A stretch of 26,017 nucleotides of DNA from assembly GCA_947624405.1 (NCBI GenBank), contig CANQKB010000006.1, positions 1 to 26,017 on the forward strand. Direction: 5' to 3'. Positions within the stretch are counted from its first letter, which is position 1, and each line of letters starts with the position of its first letter. The stretch is from an uncultured Clostridia bacterium. GTDB taxonomy: Bacteria; Bacillota; Clostridia; TANB77; CAG-508. Positions 8,482 through 19,365 of this stretch are shown here, in pieces. Position numbers and translations under genes: made by a program. The notes beneath the pieces were generated by a model, which was given only the letters and a program-made list of their open reading frames with translations, ran no database searches and was not told the DNA's origin.

Positions 8482-10012
8482 ATGAAAAATACAGTTGTGA
8501 AAAAAATAGTTATATGTATTGTAATTATATTAGTATTAGTTGTTTTAGCAATTTTTATATCAAAAATGGTAGCTAAAAACAATAAAGAATATGAAATAGT
8601 TGAAATATCAGAAAAAGATTATCAATATTTTCAAATATATAGTAATGATAAATTTGGAGTTGCCAATTCTGAAGGAAAAATGGTAATTGAAAATAATTAT
8701 TCAGATATAATTATTCCAAACCCAACAAAAGAAGTGTTTTTTTGCATAGCAGAAGATGGTAGTATTTCTATTTTAAATGCAAATAATGAAAAAATTTTTA
8801 CACAATTTGAAAACGTAGATGTAATAGGGTTAGAAGGCAATACTAGCAATTTGCCATATGATAAAAGTGTACTTAAATATGAAGAAAATGGCAAATTTGG
8901 ATTAATTGATTATGAAGGAAATGTAATAGTAAAAGCCATGTATGATGAAATATCATCAGTTAAATACAAAGAAGGGGAAATCTTAGCAAAAAAAGATGGA
9001 AAATACGGAGTAATTAACAATAAAGGATTTGAGTTAATACCTTTTGAGTATGATGGAATTGAAGGAGATAAATACTACCAAAATAGCTATAGAGATTCAG
9101 GATATGTTGTTAAAAATACAACAGATGAAGGATATAGATACGGTTACATAAATAATGAATGGAAAAAAATGATTGATACAAATTATACAACATTGAGCAG
9201 AATTTTAGATATACATGGTAACGATGTATATTTAATTGCCTCAAAAGATGGACAATATGGAGTTATAAAAAACAAAGAAGAAGTAGTTGGATTTGAATAT
9301 CAATCTATAATATATAATCAAGATACAAATCTTTTATCAGTACAAAGAAACCAGAATTATGGGGTAATTGATTTAAAAGGAGAAGTAATCGTACCTACAC
9401 AATATAGGTCTGTTAGATTTAATGGAATGTATATATATACAAAAAGTGCATCAGATGATAAATATTTCGATACAAAAGGAAAAGAAGTAGAACAAAAATA
9501 TACGGGAATGAAGAAAGTAGAACGGACAGGATTTATACATTGTAACAGATAGCAATAATTTATATGGATTGGTTGATAAAGACGGAAATCAATTAGTGGA
9601 AAATAAATATTTATATATGGATAATGCATTTGATGGATATTTTATAGCATATAAAGAAGGAGAAGGATTAGGGATAATAGATAAGCAAGATAAAGTTCTT
9701 ATAAATTTCGAATATAATGGTTTAAATAAAATCGGTGATAAGCAACTTATAAAGGCTGTAAATATGGATACAGATGAAGAAATTACGACAATATTTTCAA
9801 AAGACATGCAAAGAATAACAACAATGAAAAATGTTGGAATGGGAGTTTATGACGACTATATTGAATTGTATAATGACGAAGGTGAAGTATATATAAATAA
9901 CAATGGAGAAATAAAACAAGCTAATGAATTAATAAAGCCAGAATTTTTAAGCAAATACTTTAAAACTTATAAAGATAATGGAGAAATATACTATTCAGAT
10001 GAAAGAATGTAA
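8482..10012 (+). CDS. Membrane-anchored WG-repeat protein; one CGG +1 shift
   Basis: Reconstructed length 509 residues: 8482-9522 and 9524-10012. GAAGGG lies nine bases before the ATG. Residues about 7-30 form one membrane helix. The rest is a string of WG repeats (PF14903 type), each with YGV/FGL-I followed by G and an aromatic near a Y-D-I: for example FGLIDYEGNVIVKAMYDEI and YGVIDLKGEVIVPTQY. Repeats continue on both sides of the shift at 9523 (YGLVDKDGNQLVENKY follows it), so the two halves are one gene. Such proteins probably form extracytoplasmic beta-rich domains; the precise role is unknown. purL follows 30 bases later. Confidence 0.85.
9523..9526 (+). other. CGG +1 frameshift site (GAA CGG A), WG-repeat gene
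   Basis: Codon 348. Skipping the C gives Gly and continues into further WG repeats; without it the frame stops at 9552. Confidence 0.88.
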
Positions 10013-10042
10013 TAATAATGCAAAGAAAGGAATTGAAAACAT

Positions 10043-13000
10043 ATGGTAAAAAGAATTTTTGTACAAAAGAGAGATGGATTTGATGTAGAAGCAAAAGGAC
10101 TTTTAAATGATTTAAGAGAAAATTTACAGATGAATAATCTTGAAGAAATAAAAATTTTAAATAGATATGATGTTGAAAACATAACAAACGAAGATTTTCA
10201 AAAAGCCAAAAATACGATATTTTCAGAACCACAGGTAGATGTTTGCTATGAAGAAGAATATATACCAGAAACAGGAAGTATAGTATTTGGTACAGAATTT
10301 TTACCAGGACAATTTGACCAAAGGGCTAACTCTTTATCTGAGTGTTTGCAAATAATAACAGGAGGAGAAAAACTAACTGCAAAATCAGCAAAGATATATG
10401 TATTAAAAGGAAAGTTATCTAATGAAGAAATTGCAAAAATAAAGGGATATTTAATAAATCCAGTAGATAGTAGAGAATGTTCATTAGAAAAGCCAGAAAC
10501 TTTAAAAGATGAAATGAAAGAACCAGATGATGTAAAAGTTGTAGATGGTTTTATAAATATGACAGATGAAAATGTTAAGGAATTTTATACGAAATATGGA
10601 TTTGCAATGGATATAGAGGATTTAAAATTTTGTCAAAAATATTTTAGAGATGAAGAAAAAAGAAATCCTACAATGACAGAAATGAAAATGATTGATACTT
10701 ATTGGTCTGATCATTGTAGACACACAACCTTTATGACAAAGTTTGAAGTAATAGATATTAAATGGGATTTATTACAAAAAGTATTTGAAGATTATAAAAA
10801 AACAAGAGATTTTGTTTATGAAAACAAGAAAGCAAAAGATATTTGTTTAATGGATATTGCAACAATTGCTGTAAAAGAATTAAAAAAACAAGGAATACTT
10901 AAAAACTTAGATGAATCAGAAGAAATAAATGCGTGCAGTATAAAAGCTGAAATAGATGTAGATGGTAAAAAAGAAGAATATTTGATAATGTTTAAAAATG
11001 AAACACATAATCATCCTACAGAAATAGAGCCATTTGGAGGAGCTGCAACATGTCTTGGTGGTGCAATACGTGATCCACTTTCTGGAAGAGTATATGTGTA
11101 TCAGGCAATGAGAGTAACCGGTTGTGGTGATCCAAGAACAGCAATTAGTGATACAATGCCAAATAAATTACCACAAAGAAAGCTAACAAATGAAGCAGCT
11201 AGAGGATATAGTTCATATGGAAATCAAATAGGACTTGCAACAGGACAAGTTACAGAAATATATCATCCAGGGTATGTGGCTAAAAGGCTTGAAATAGGAG
11301 CATTAGTTGGCGCAGCACCTGCAAAAAATGTTGTACGTAAAAGACCAATCCCAGGAGATATCGTAATACTTTTGGGTGGAAGAACAGGAAGAGATGGCTT
11401 ACGGAGGTGCAACTGGTTCATCTAAAGCCCATAACAGTAATTCTCTTTCAAGTTGTGGAGCTGAAGTGCAAAAAGGTAATGCACTAGAAGAGAGAAAAAT
11501 ACAAAGATTATTTAGAAATAGTGAAGTTACAAAATTAATAAAAAGATGTAATGACTTTGGAGCAGGAGGAGTTTCTGTTGCCATAGGAGAGCTTGCAGAA
11601 GGATTAGAAATAGACCTAGATAAAGTTCCGAAAAAATATGAAGGTCTTGATGGAACAGAGCTTGCAATTTCAGAATCACAAGAAAGAATGGCTGTTGTAG
11701 TTGCAAAAGAAGATGTAGAAAAATTTATGGAACTTGCAGAAATAGAAAATCTTGAAACAACAGTTGTAGCTAAAGTTGTAGAAGAACCAAGAGTAAAAAT
11801 GTATTGGAGAAATAAATTAATTGTTGATATTAGTCGTGCATTCTTAGATACGAATGGAGATGTAAAAAGATCTAATATTTCAGTTACAAAACCAGATTAT
11901 GAAAATGGATATTTTAACCAAAAACATGATACTCGAGATATAGAGAAAGAGTGGAAAACAACTATCCAAGGTTTAAATTGTTGCTCTCAAAAAGGACTTG
12001 TAGAAAGATTTGATAGTACAATAGGTGCAGGAACTGTACTTATGCCATTTGGAGGAAAATATCAATTATCTCCAGAAGAAGGAATGTGTGCTAGAATTCC
12101 AACATTACATGGATATACAGATACAGGAACAATAATGACATTTGGATATAATCCTAAAATTGCAACTTGGAGTCCATTCCACGGAGCTGTATATGCAATA
12201 CTTGAATCAATTTCAAAGTATGTTGCAATAGGAGGAGATTATAAAAATGCATGGTTAACTCTTCAAGAATATTTTGAAAGATTAAGAGATGATAGTACAA
12301 GATGGGGCAAACCATTTTCAGCATTACTTGGAGCATATTATATACAAGAAAAACTTAAAATAGCAGCTATAGGTGGTAAAGACAGTATGTCTGGTTCATA
12401 TAATGAACTTGATGTTCCACCAACACTTGTATCATTCTGTGTAGGTACAGTTGATACAAAAAATGTAGTATCTGTTGAATTTAAAAAAGTAGGTTCAAAA
12501 GTTGCAATTTTAAGAACAAAGATAGATGAGAATTTCTTACCTGATTTTGAAGAATTAAAGGAAAATTATGAAATTGTGCATAAATTGATTAATAATAAAA
12601 AAGTATTATCAGCAATGACTGTTAGAGATGGTGGTTTAGCAGAAGTTATAACTAAAATGTCAATAGGTAACAAGATTGGGTTTAAGTTTGAAAAGAATAT
12701 AGATGTATTTGAACCAATGTATGGTACATTTGTGCTTGAACTTGCAGAAGATGTACAAGAGGAAAAATTAGAGTATATTGGAAAGACAGTAGATAAAGAA
12801 GAAATAAAAATAGGTAATGTAACACTTGATATAAATGAGTTAATTAAATTATGGGAAGAACCACTTGAAAAAGTATTCCCAACAAAAACTTTAGAAAAAG
12901 CTAAAAAATGTGAAAATATATTAAGTGATAAGAAATGTACTATTGTTGCAAAAACAAAATTTGCAAAACCAAGAGTATTTATACCAGTATTCCCAGGAAC

Positions 13001-13766
13001 AAACTGTGAATATGATTTAAGCAAAGCTTTTGAAGATGCAGGTGCTGTTGCTAATGTAGAAATCTTTAGAAATTTGAAGACTAATGATATAGAAAAATCT
13101 ATAGATGCTTTTGCAAAACAAATTGAAGAAGCACAAATAATAATGTTGCCAGGTGGATTTAGTGCTGGTGATGAACCTGATGGGTCAGGTAAATTTATAG
13201 CATCAGTATTTAGAAATCCAAAATTAAAAGAGCTAATTGAAAAACATTTATATGAAAAAGATGGATTAATGCTAGGTATATGTAATGGTTTCCAAGCACT
13301 TGTAAAACTTGGTTTATTACCTTATGGCAAAATTTTGGAAATGGATGATACAATGCCAACTCTTACATTTAATGAAATAGCAAGACATCAATCTAAAATC
13401 ACAACAACAAAAGTTGTTTCAAAACTTTCTCCATGGTTTAATAAAGTAAATTTAGGAGATGAATTTGTTATTCCAATATCACACGGAGAAGGACGTTTTG
13501 TTGCAAGTGAAGAAGTTATAAAAGAGTTGAAAGAAAACGGACAAATAGCAACTCAATATGTAGATTTTGAAGGAAATGCGACATATGATATTGAATTTAA
13601 TCCAAATGGATCTACACTTGCAATAGAGGGAATTACAAGCAAAGATGGACGTATTCTTGGAAAAATGGGACATTCTGAAAGAAGCTATACAGGAGTTATT
13701 AAAAATGTTCCAGGTAACCCTGACCAGAAATTATTTGAAAGTGGAGTTGAATATTTTAAACTATGA
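10043..13766 (+). CDS. purL: Phosphoribosylformylglycinamidine synthase, long form; one CGG +1 shift
   Basis: Reconstructed 1240 residues: 10043-11401 and 11403-13766, the normal size of single-chain PurL (synthase plus glutaminase). It makes FGAM from FGAR, ATP and glutamine in purine synthesis. Visible: the N-terminal PurS-like region, SDHCRHTTF near residue 235, the NETHNHPTEIEPFGGAATC substrate segment, GRTGRDGLGGATGSS spanning the shift, a second synthase half, and a C-terminal class I amidotransferase (about 975-1240) with Cys1080 in GICNGFQ and His1147/Glu1149 in HGEGR. AAAGGA precedes the ATG. No purine riboswitch is visible upstream. trmB starts inside its stop codon. Confidence 0.95.
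11402..11405 (+). other. CGG +1 frameshift site (TTA CGG A), purL
   Basis: Codon 454. Skipping the C gives the first Gly of the conserved GGATGSS segment; otherwise PurL would stop at 11425, losing almost two thirds of the enzyme. Confidence 0.94.
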
Positions 13767-14447
13767 GAATACGATATAAAAAGTGGGCAAGACCAGAACT
13801 AGAAGCATGTACATTTTTTATAGACAAGCCAGAGGAAATGAAAGGGAAATGGAATAGTGCTTTTGAACACGAAGCTCCAATTCATATGGAGCTTCGGTTG
13901 TGGTAAAGGTTCATTTATTGCAAAACTTGCTGTTTTAAATCCTAATATTAATTATATAGCTGTAGATTTAGTAGATCCAATGCTAGGACTTAGTAAAAGA
14001 AATATTGAAAAATCTTATGCAGAAGCTGGAAGAGAAAACAATAATATTATTCTTGCAAGACATGATATTGAAAGAATTAATTTTTTTATGTCTAAAGAAG
14101 ATGTAGTAGATAGAATTTATATCAATTTCTGTAATCCTTGGCCAAAGCCAAAACATAGAAAGAAAAGACTTACACATACGAAACAACTGATGTTGTATAG
14201 AGAGTTTTTAAAAGATGGTGGAGAAATTTATTTTAAAACTGATGATGATGGATTATTTAATGATAGTATTAAATATTTTCAAGAGGCAGGTTTTGAAATT
14301 TTAGATATGACCTACGATTTGCATGAAAATAATATTTTTGAAGTAAATATTGAGACTGAGCATGAAAAGATGTACACAGATGAGGGCAAATGTATTAAAG
14401 CTTTAATTTGCAAAAAAATTCAACCAAAAGAAGATGAAAGGAAATAG
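13763..14447 (+). CDS. trmB: tRNA (guanine-N7-)-methyltransferase; one CGG +1 shift
   Basis: Reconstructed 227 residues: 13763-13894 and 13896-14447. The ATG overlaps the purL stop (ATGA), implying translational coupling. It uses S-adenosylmethionine to make m7G46 in tRNA variable loops. The N-terminus MRIRYKKWARPELEA is family-typical. The SAM-binding loop ELGCGKGSF is completed only by the shift at 13895 (Gly45). Later motifs include NFCNPWPKPKHRKKRLTH and YFKTDDDGLF, which are TrmB signatures for tRNA binding and catalysis. Full length and all motifs are present once the shift is applied. Confidence 0.95.
13895..13898 (+). other. CGG +1 frameshift site (CTT CGG T), trmB
   Basis: Codon 45. 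Skipping the C gives the first glycine of the GCGKG SAM-binding loop. Confidence 0.94.
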
Positions 14448-14451
14448 AAAA

Positions 14452-16129
14452 ATGGACAAAAATACAAAAATGAAATTCAATGTATTAGCTATAATATGTA
14501 TAATCATATTTGCGTTTTCAATATCACCAAAGACTTTACAAAATGACACATATTATACTATAGCTATTGGAGAACATATAATGCAAAATGGAATTGATGG
14601 ACAAGATCCATTTTCTTGGCATGATTTAAAATACACGTATCCACATTGGTTATATGATGTTGGAATTTATTTAATTTATTCTGTGCGGAGGAATGGCAGG
14701 AATATATATATCCACAATTTTATTAAGTTGTCTTCTTGGTGTTTTGATGTATATAACAAATATTAAGATTAACAAAAATTATTTGTTTGCATTTGTTTTA
14801 ACAATAGGTGTTATGGTTCTAATGGAACCATATATTGCAGCACGTGCACAGCTTTTAACATTTGTATTATTTGTATTAGAGATTTTATTTATCGAATGTT
14901 TTCTAGATACAAAAAAGAAGAGGTATGCTGTAGGATTAGTACTGATTGAATGGCTTATTGCAAATGCACATGTTGCAGTATTTTATTTCTTCTTTGTACT
15001 TATGCTACCATATATGGCTGAATATTATATAATATTACTTGCAAATTCAGATTTTATATATAAAATAATGGTAAGTAGATTGAAGAAAAATATAGAGAAA
15101 GTTTCTAGGAAAAATCAATCTCCAGAAAAATTAAAGATTTTACAAGAGAAATTGGTTAAATTAGATAAAAACCATGCAAAAATGTGTGAAAGACAAAAAC
15201 AAAGAAGAGAAAACCCATATAAAATTAAATTTGAAAAAAGAGATAATGCAAAGTGGCTTATACTTATTGCAATAATTTGTTTAGCAACTGGCTTATTGAC
15301 ACCACTTGGTAATGAACCATATACACATATAATTAAACTTATGTCAGGAACAACAACACAAAATATTGCAGAACACCAACCTCTTGTTTTAGCACAAAGT
15401 ATAAATATGGTACTTGTGCTTGTTGTCTTACTAGGATTACTAATTTTTACAGATATAAAGATTACCCTAAAAGATTTATTTATGCTTGGAGGCTTGATAT
15501 TTCTTTCATTTGAAACTAAAAGACAGTTCTCATTTTTACTTATTATTGGAGTAATGTCGCTTACAAGACTGCTTTGTAATTTTGTTAATAAATATGATAA
15601 AAACGGTACGGACGAATTTGTTTCTCTTATGGTAAAAAGAAGAGGAGAAGCTTTAACAATTATATTAATTGTTATATGTTCATTTACCATATATTTACCT
15701 AAGGTTACTAATGCTTATGTAGATGATACAGCTTATCCAGTAGGGCTTGCAGATTTTATATTAAGCGAATTTAAAGATGCTCGTCTTGATAAAGACTATA
15801 TGAAAATGTTTAATGATTATAATTATGGAAGTTATCTATTATACAGAGGAATACCAGTATTTCTAGATTCTCGTGCAGATTTATATTCTCCAGAATTTAA
15901 TGAAGGAGTAGATGTATTTTCCGATTATATGAATGTATCAAATATAGGAATATATTATGAAACGATATTTGATAAATATGCTATAACACATGTTGCAACT
16001 TATGTAAATTCAAAATTAAATATGTTTTTGTCAAGAGATGATAATTACAAAGAATTATATAAAGATGACCACTTTGTATTTTATGAAAGGTTACAGATTG
16101 ATACGGGAAATTATGAAAAAGAAGAATAG
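14452..16129 (+). CDS. Polytopic membrane protein, possibly GT-C-like; one CGG +1 shift
   Basis: Reconstructed 558 residues from the ATG at 14452: 14452-14685 and 14687-16129. AAAGGA at 14437-14442 favours this ATG over 14434. There are about nine to eleven hydrophobic segments, with a charged cytoplasmic-looking stretch around residues 205-265 rich in Lys and Arg. The first periplasmic loop (DTYYTIAIGEHIMQNGIDG, then QDPFSWH) resembles the acidic first loop of GT-C glycosyltransferases that use polyprenyl-phosphate sugars. The C-terminal soluble part has LDSRADLYSPEF. The activity is not established. The shift at 14686 falls inside the second membrane helix; rluD begins inside the 3' end. 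Confidence 0.8.
14686..14689 (+). other. CGG +1 frameshift site (GTG CGG A), membrane protein
   Basis: Codon 79 counted from 14452. Skipping the C gives SVGGMAG and keeps a continuous membrane helix; otherwise the frame ends at 14766. Confidence 0.88.
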
Positions 16130-17038
16130 ATATATAGTAAAAGAAGAATTAAATAAAACAAGACTTGATAAGGCAGTAGCTACAATGGATAAAGATGTAT
16201 CAAGAGTTTTAGTACAAAGATTAATTGATGAAGGAAATTTAACAGTAAATGGAAAGGTACAAAAAGCTTCATATAAAGTTATGTCTGGAGATGAAATTGA
16301 GTTTTCCATAGATGAACCTAAAGAGGCAAATATAGAAGCACAAGATATTCCAATAGATATTTTGTATGAAGACAATGATATAATTGTTGTAAATAAACCA
16401 AAGGGAATGGTTGTGCATCCTGCAAATGGCAATCCAGATGGAACATTAGTTAATGCAATAATGAATATTTGCAAAGATAGTTTGTCTGGAATAGGGGGAG
16501 AAATAAGACCAGGAATTGTACACAGAATTGATAAAGATACATCTGGTGTTTTAATAATTGCCAAAAATGATAAAGCACATATTCAAATTAGTGAACAAAT
16601 AAAAGATAGAAAAGTTAAAAAGATTTATATAGCACTTGTAAGAGGTGTGATAAGTGAAAATGAAGCTACTATTGATATGCCAATAGGTAGAGATACGAAG
16701 GATAGAAAAAAAATGGCTGTATCAAAAACACGGAAAAGAAGCTGTTACACATTTTAAAGTTTTAGAAAGATTTGAGGGTTTTACACTTCTTGAGGTAAAG
16801 ATTGATACAGGAAGAACTCACCAAATACGTGTTCATATGGCTGAAATAGGGCATCCGGTTGTTCGGAGATATGACATATTCAAATGGAAAGAATCCATTT
16901 GGAGTTCAAGGGCAAATGCTTCATGCAAAATCAATTACTTTTGAACATCCTATTTCACATAAGGTATTGAAAGTTGAAGCTCCTTTACCAGAGTATTTTG
17001 AAAATGTATTGAAGGAGTTAAGAATGCAATGTGTTTGA
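16113..17038 (+). CDS. rluD: 23S rRNA pseudouridine synthase, RluD family; two CGG +1 shifts
   Basis: Reconstructed 307 residues: 16113-16730, 16732-16863, 16865-17038. The ATG lies 17 bases inside the upstream gene's end. An S4 RNA-binding domain (about 8-75; TRLDKAV, LVQRLIDEGNLTVNG) precedes the RluA-type catalytic domain with catalytic Asp140 in HRIDKDTSGVLI. The distal motifs GRTHQIRVHMAEIGHPVVGD and the QMLHA segment are intact only after the shifts. It isomerises uridines of 23S rRNA. The exact target (RluD versus a close RluA-family paralogue) cannot be fixed from sequence alone. Confidence 0.9.
16731..16734 (+). other. CGG +1 frameshift site (ACA CGG A), rluD
   Basis: Codon 207. Skipping the C gives KTGKEAVTHF, a typical segment in this family; otherwise stop at 16757. 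Confidence 0.92.
16864..16867 (+). other. CGG +1 frameshift site (GTT CGG A), rluD
   Basis: Gives Gly251 in the conserved HPVVGDMTY segment. Confidence 0.93.
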
Positions 17039-17100
17039 GGTTAAAAAACACCTAAAATTTCTAATTATTTGAAAATTATTAAAGTTAGAAAGGAAATCTA

Positions 17101-17825
17101 ATGGAAGAAGTAAGATTGCAAAAGTTTCTTGCAAGCTCTGGAGTTGCATCTAGAAGAAAATGTGAAGAATTAATTTTACAAGGGAAAATTGCAGTAAATG
17201 GTAAAATAGTTACAGAGCTTGGTACAAAAATAATTCCAGAAAAGGATGTTGTTACATTTGAAGGAAAAGTAATAAAAAATGATGACAAAGATTTAGTATA
17301 TATTCTTTTGAATAAACCCATACGGGTATGTAACAACGGTTAATGATCAATTTAATAGAGACACAGTTTTAGATTTAGTGAAAGTAAAACAAAGAATAGT
17401 GCCTGTTGGTAGATTAGATATGTATACGTCTCGGTGCTTTGATTCTTACAAATGATGGAGATTTTGTGTATAAGGTAACACATCCAAAGCATGAGATTAC
17501 TAAAACTTATACTATAACTTTAATACGGAGAAATTCAAAATGAAGAAGTAGAAAAATTGAAGCGAGGAGTGGACATTGGAGATTATGTGACGAGACCTGC
17601 CAGTGTTAAAATTTTAAAGATAGATAAAGAGAAGAATATTTCAAGGATTGAGATTACAATACATGAGGGTAAAAATAGACAAATAAGAAGAATGTGTGAA
17701 GCAGTACGGTAGAAAAGTTAAGGCTTTGCATAGAAGTAAAATAGGTAGTATATCTGTAAATAATATGCATATTCGGTACTTGGAGATACTTAAATAAAAG
17801 TGAAATAAATGAGTTGCAAAATTAA
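17101..17825 (+). CDS. rluB: Pseudouridine synthase, RsuA/RluB family; five CGG +1 shifts
   Basis: Reconstructed 239 residues: 17101-17322, 17324-17431, 17433-17525, 17527-17706, 17708-17773, 17775-17825. AGAAAGGA precedes the ATG. An S4 domain (about 2-60; VRLQKFLASSGVASRRKCEE) is followed by the RsuA-type catalytic domain with Asp106 in VGRLDMYTSGALILTNDGD and the GKNRQIRRMCEAVGRKV motif. It isomerises a uridine in large- or small-subunit rRNA; RluB is favoured over RsuA by the S4 sequence, with moderate certainty. This is the densest shift cluster in the window: five sites in 452 bases, each restoring a glycine. No open frame in this gene exceeds 80 residues without shifting. Confidence 0.88.
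17323..17326 (+). other. CGG +1 frameshift site (ATA CGG G), rluB
   Basis: Codon 75. Skipping the C gives NKPIGYVTTV, the typical segment of this family; the only site followed by G. Confidence 0.93.
17432..17435 (+). other. CGG +1 frameshift site (TCT CGG T), rluB
   Basis: Gives Gly111 in RLDMYTSGALILTNDG, five residues after the catalytic Asp106. Confidence 0.93.
17526..17529 (+). other. CGG +1 frameshift site (ATA CGG A), rluB
   Basis: Gives Gly142 (TLIGEIQNEEVEKL). Confidence 0.9.
17707..17710 (+). other. CGG +1 frameshift site (GTA CGG T), rluB
   Basis: Gives Gly202 in RRMCEAVGRKVKAL, a strongly conserved segment. Confidence 0.93.
17774..17777 (+). other. CGG +1 frameshift site (ATT CGG T), rluB
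   Basis: Gives Gly224 (HIGTWRYLNKSE) and leads to the stop at 17825. Confidence 0.88.
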
Positions 17826-17842
17826 AAATTTAATAGTATAAT
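17814..17842 (+). promoter_or_regulatory. Sigma-A-type promoter for the S1-domain gene
   Basis: TTGCAA (17814-17819), 17-base spacer, TATAAT (17837-17842). The -35 lies within the last codons of rluB. It would begin the transcript carrying the S1-domain gene and probably those after it. Confidence 0.72.
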
Positions 17843-17903
17843 TGTACTTGAAATACGAAAGAAAACTTAAAAATGATACATACGAAAGAAAGGTAAAATA
17901 AAA

Positions 17904-18395
17904 ATGAAATACGAAAGATTTAATATAGCAGATTCAAACCTTGAAAAAGGAATGGTAGTTAAAGGAATTGTAAAAACAATAAAGCAATATGGTGCATTTA
18001 TTGAAATTGAAAATACTAAAATATGTGGATTATTATACATAGAAGATATGTGCGTATCAAGGATAAAGACACCATATGAAAGGTTTTCATTAGGACAAAA
18101 GATAGATGTTATGATAAAAGATATCGATAAAGAAAAAAACAGAATATCTTTTACACATAAAGAATTACTTGGTACATGGGAAGAGAATGTAAAGGATTTT
18201 AAGCAAGGCACAGTTGTAAAAGGAATTGTTAGAGAAACAGAAAAATCTAAAAATGGTATATTCATTGAATTAAGACCAAATTTAGTAGGACTTGCTGAAT
18301 ACAAAGAAAATATTGAATATGGTCAAAATGTTGATGTATATATTAAAAAGATTATTCCAGAGAAAAAGAAGGTTAAATTATTAATAGCCGACTAA
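17904..18395 (+). CDS. Two-S1-domain RNA-binding protein
   Basis: 163 residues with two S1/OB-fold domains, about 12-75 (GMVVKGIVKTIKQYGAFIEI) and about 95-160 (GTVVKGIVRETEKSKNGIFI). Each starts with the G-VVKGIV strand pair typical of ribosomal protein S1. It is much shorter than S1 itself and lacks the HTH or nuclease domains of other S1 proteins, so it is a small S1-like factor that may act in RNA binding or translation. GAAAGAAAGG precedes the ATG. It contains no CGG at all. Confidence 0.85.
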   Translation: MKYERFNIADSNLEKGMVVKGIVKTIKQYGAFIEIENTKICGLLYIEDMCVSRIKTPYERFSLGQKIDVMIKDIDKEKNRISFTHKELLGTWEENVKDFKQGTVVKGIVRETEKSKNGIFIELRPNLVGLAEYKENIEYGQNVDVYIKKIIPEKKKVKLLIAD

Positions 18396-18424
18396 ATTTT
18401 GAAAAGTGAAAGGAAATAGGAGAT

Positions 18425-19363
18425 ATGGTAGAAGATAATCAAATTGAAGCAAAAAAATCACCTTTTGCATTAAGAGAAGGAGAAATTAAAACTTTTGATG
18501 GTAAAGATGGATATGTTTCGATGAACCAAATTGTACAAAAGATTAATTTAGGGCATATTAATGATTTACATTTTGCTATTCTTGAGTTAGTTAATGAATT
18601 TGAGTTTATAACTTCAAGACAATTATGTCAAATGTTAGATTATAAGAAAATAGAGTACAAATCTCAAGATAAATTAAATAATAAATTAGAGCAATTAATT
18701 AAATCTAAGATTTTAACAAGATATTATTTTACATCAGATGATGGAAAAGGAATATATAGGATATATTGCCTTGAAAAAATGGGAAAGTATTTATTAAATT
18801 CAAGAGGAATAGAGACAAAGTGGCAACAATCAGATAATACTAAACCTGTTGCTATGATAAAGAAGAGGCTTGCAGGAAATCAAGTAATTATTGCATATTT
18901 AAATAAAGTAAAGGCTTTTGATGAGTATGTAGTAAAGCAAAATCTTACTGCTAAAACACTTGGCAAAACATTTAGGGCAACTGGTGGTTCTGTAAAGTTA
19001 TCAAAAAATTCAAAATCAATTACATTTGTTTTTGAAGTAATTAGAAGAGAGAACGACTGGGAGAAAAAGTTAGTAGATAAAATGAGAATGTATAAAGATT
19101 TTTATGATAACTTTGTCCCAATGGATTCTGGGTTTGAAGCTTTACCACAATTAATAATTGTTTGCGAAGATGAACTTCATGCAAAAGAAGCTTTTAAAGT
19201 AATTGTAACTAATAAAGTAGAAATTGATGCAATTAAACTATATTTTACGACTGATTTAAGGCAAATTGAGGAAAATTTAACGAAAACATTATTAGAGTTT
19301 AAACTAGATGAAAATACAGGAAAATATAAAGTTGAAGATGTAGAATTAAAATTATTGGATTAA
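18425..19363 (+). CDS. Unrecognised protein with winged-helix-like N-terminal half
   Basis: 312 residues, soluble, no signal or membrane helix. Residues about 45-140 look like a winged helix (HFAILELVNEFEFITSRQLC, then a short wing before a Leu-rich helix), reminiscent of the replication-relaxation family, but the match is loose. The second half has an alpha-beta pattern (ITFVFEVIRRENDWEKKLVD; LPQLIIVCEDELHAKEAF) that may be nuclease- or Rossmann-like; no catalytic motif is clear. It is two bases upstream of priA, so it is probably co-translated and may relate to DNA replication or restart. That is inference from position. Confidence 0.7.
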   Translation: MVEDNQIEAKKSPFALREGEIKTFDGKDGYVSMNQIVQKINLGHINDLHFAILELVNEFEFITSRQLCQMLDYKKIEYKSQDKLNNKLEQLIKSKILTRYYFTSDDGKGIYRIYCLEKMGKYLLNSRGIETKWQQSDNTKPVAMIKKRLAGNQVIIAYLNKVKAFDEYVVKQNLTAKTLGKTFRATGGSVKLSKNSKSITFVFEVIRRENDWEKKLVDKMRMYKDFYDNFVPMDSGFEALPQLIIVCEDELHAKEAFKVIVTNKVEIDAIKLYFTTDLRQIEENLTKTLLEFKLDENTGKYKVEDVELKLLD

Positions 19364-19365
19364 TT

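Noticed and set aside
9357..9629. Minus-strand open frames opposite the + strand genes
   Set aside because: They lack ribosome binding sites and family matches and mirror the codon structure of the sense genes.
17337..17339. CGG at 17337 in rluB as a sixth shift
   Set aside because: In the restored frame it reads ACG GTT (Thr-Val) and the protein continues correctly without a shift.
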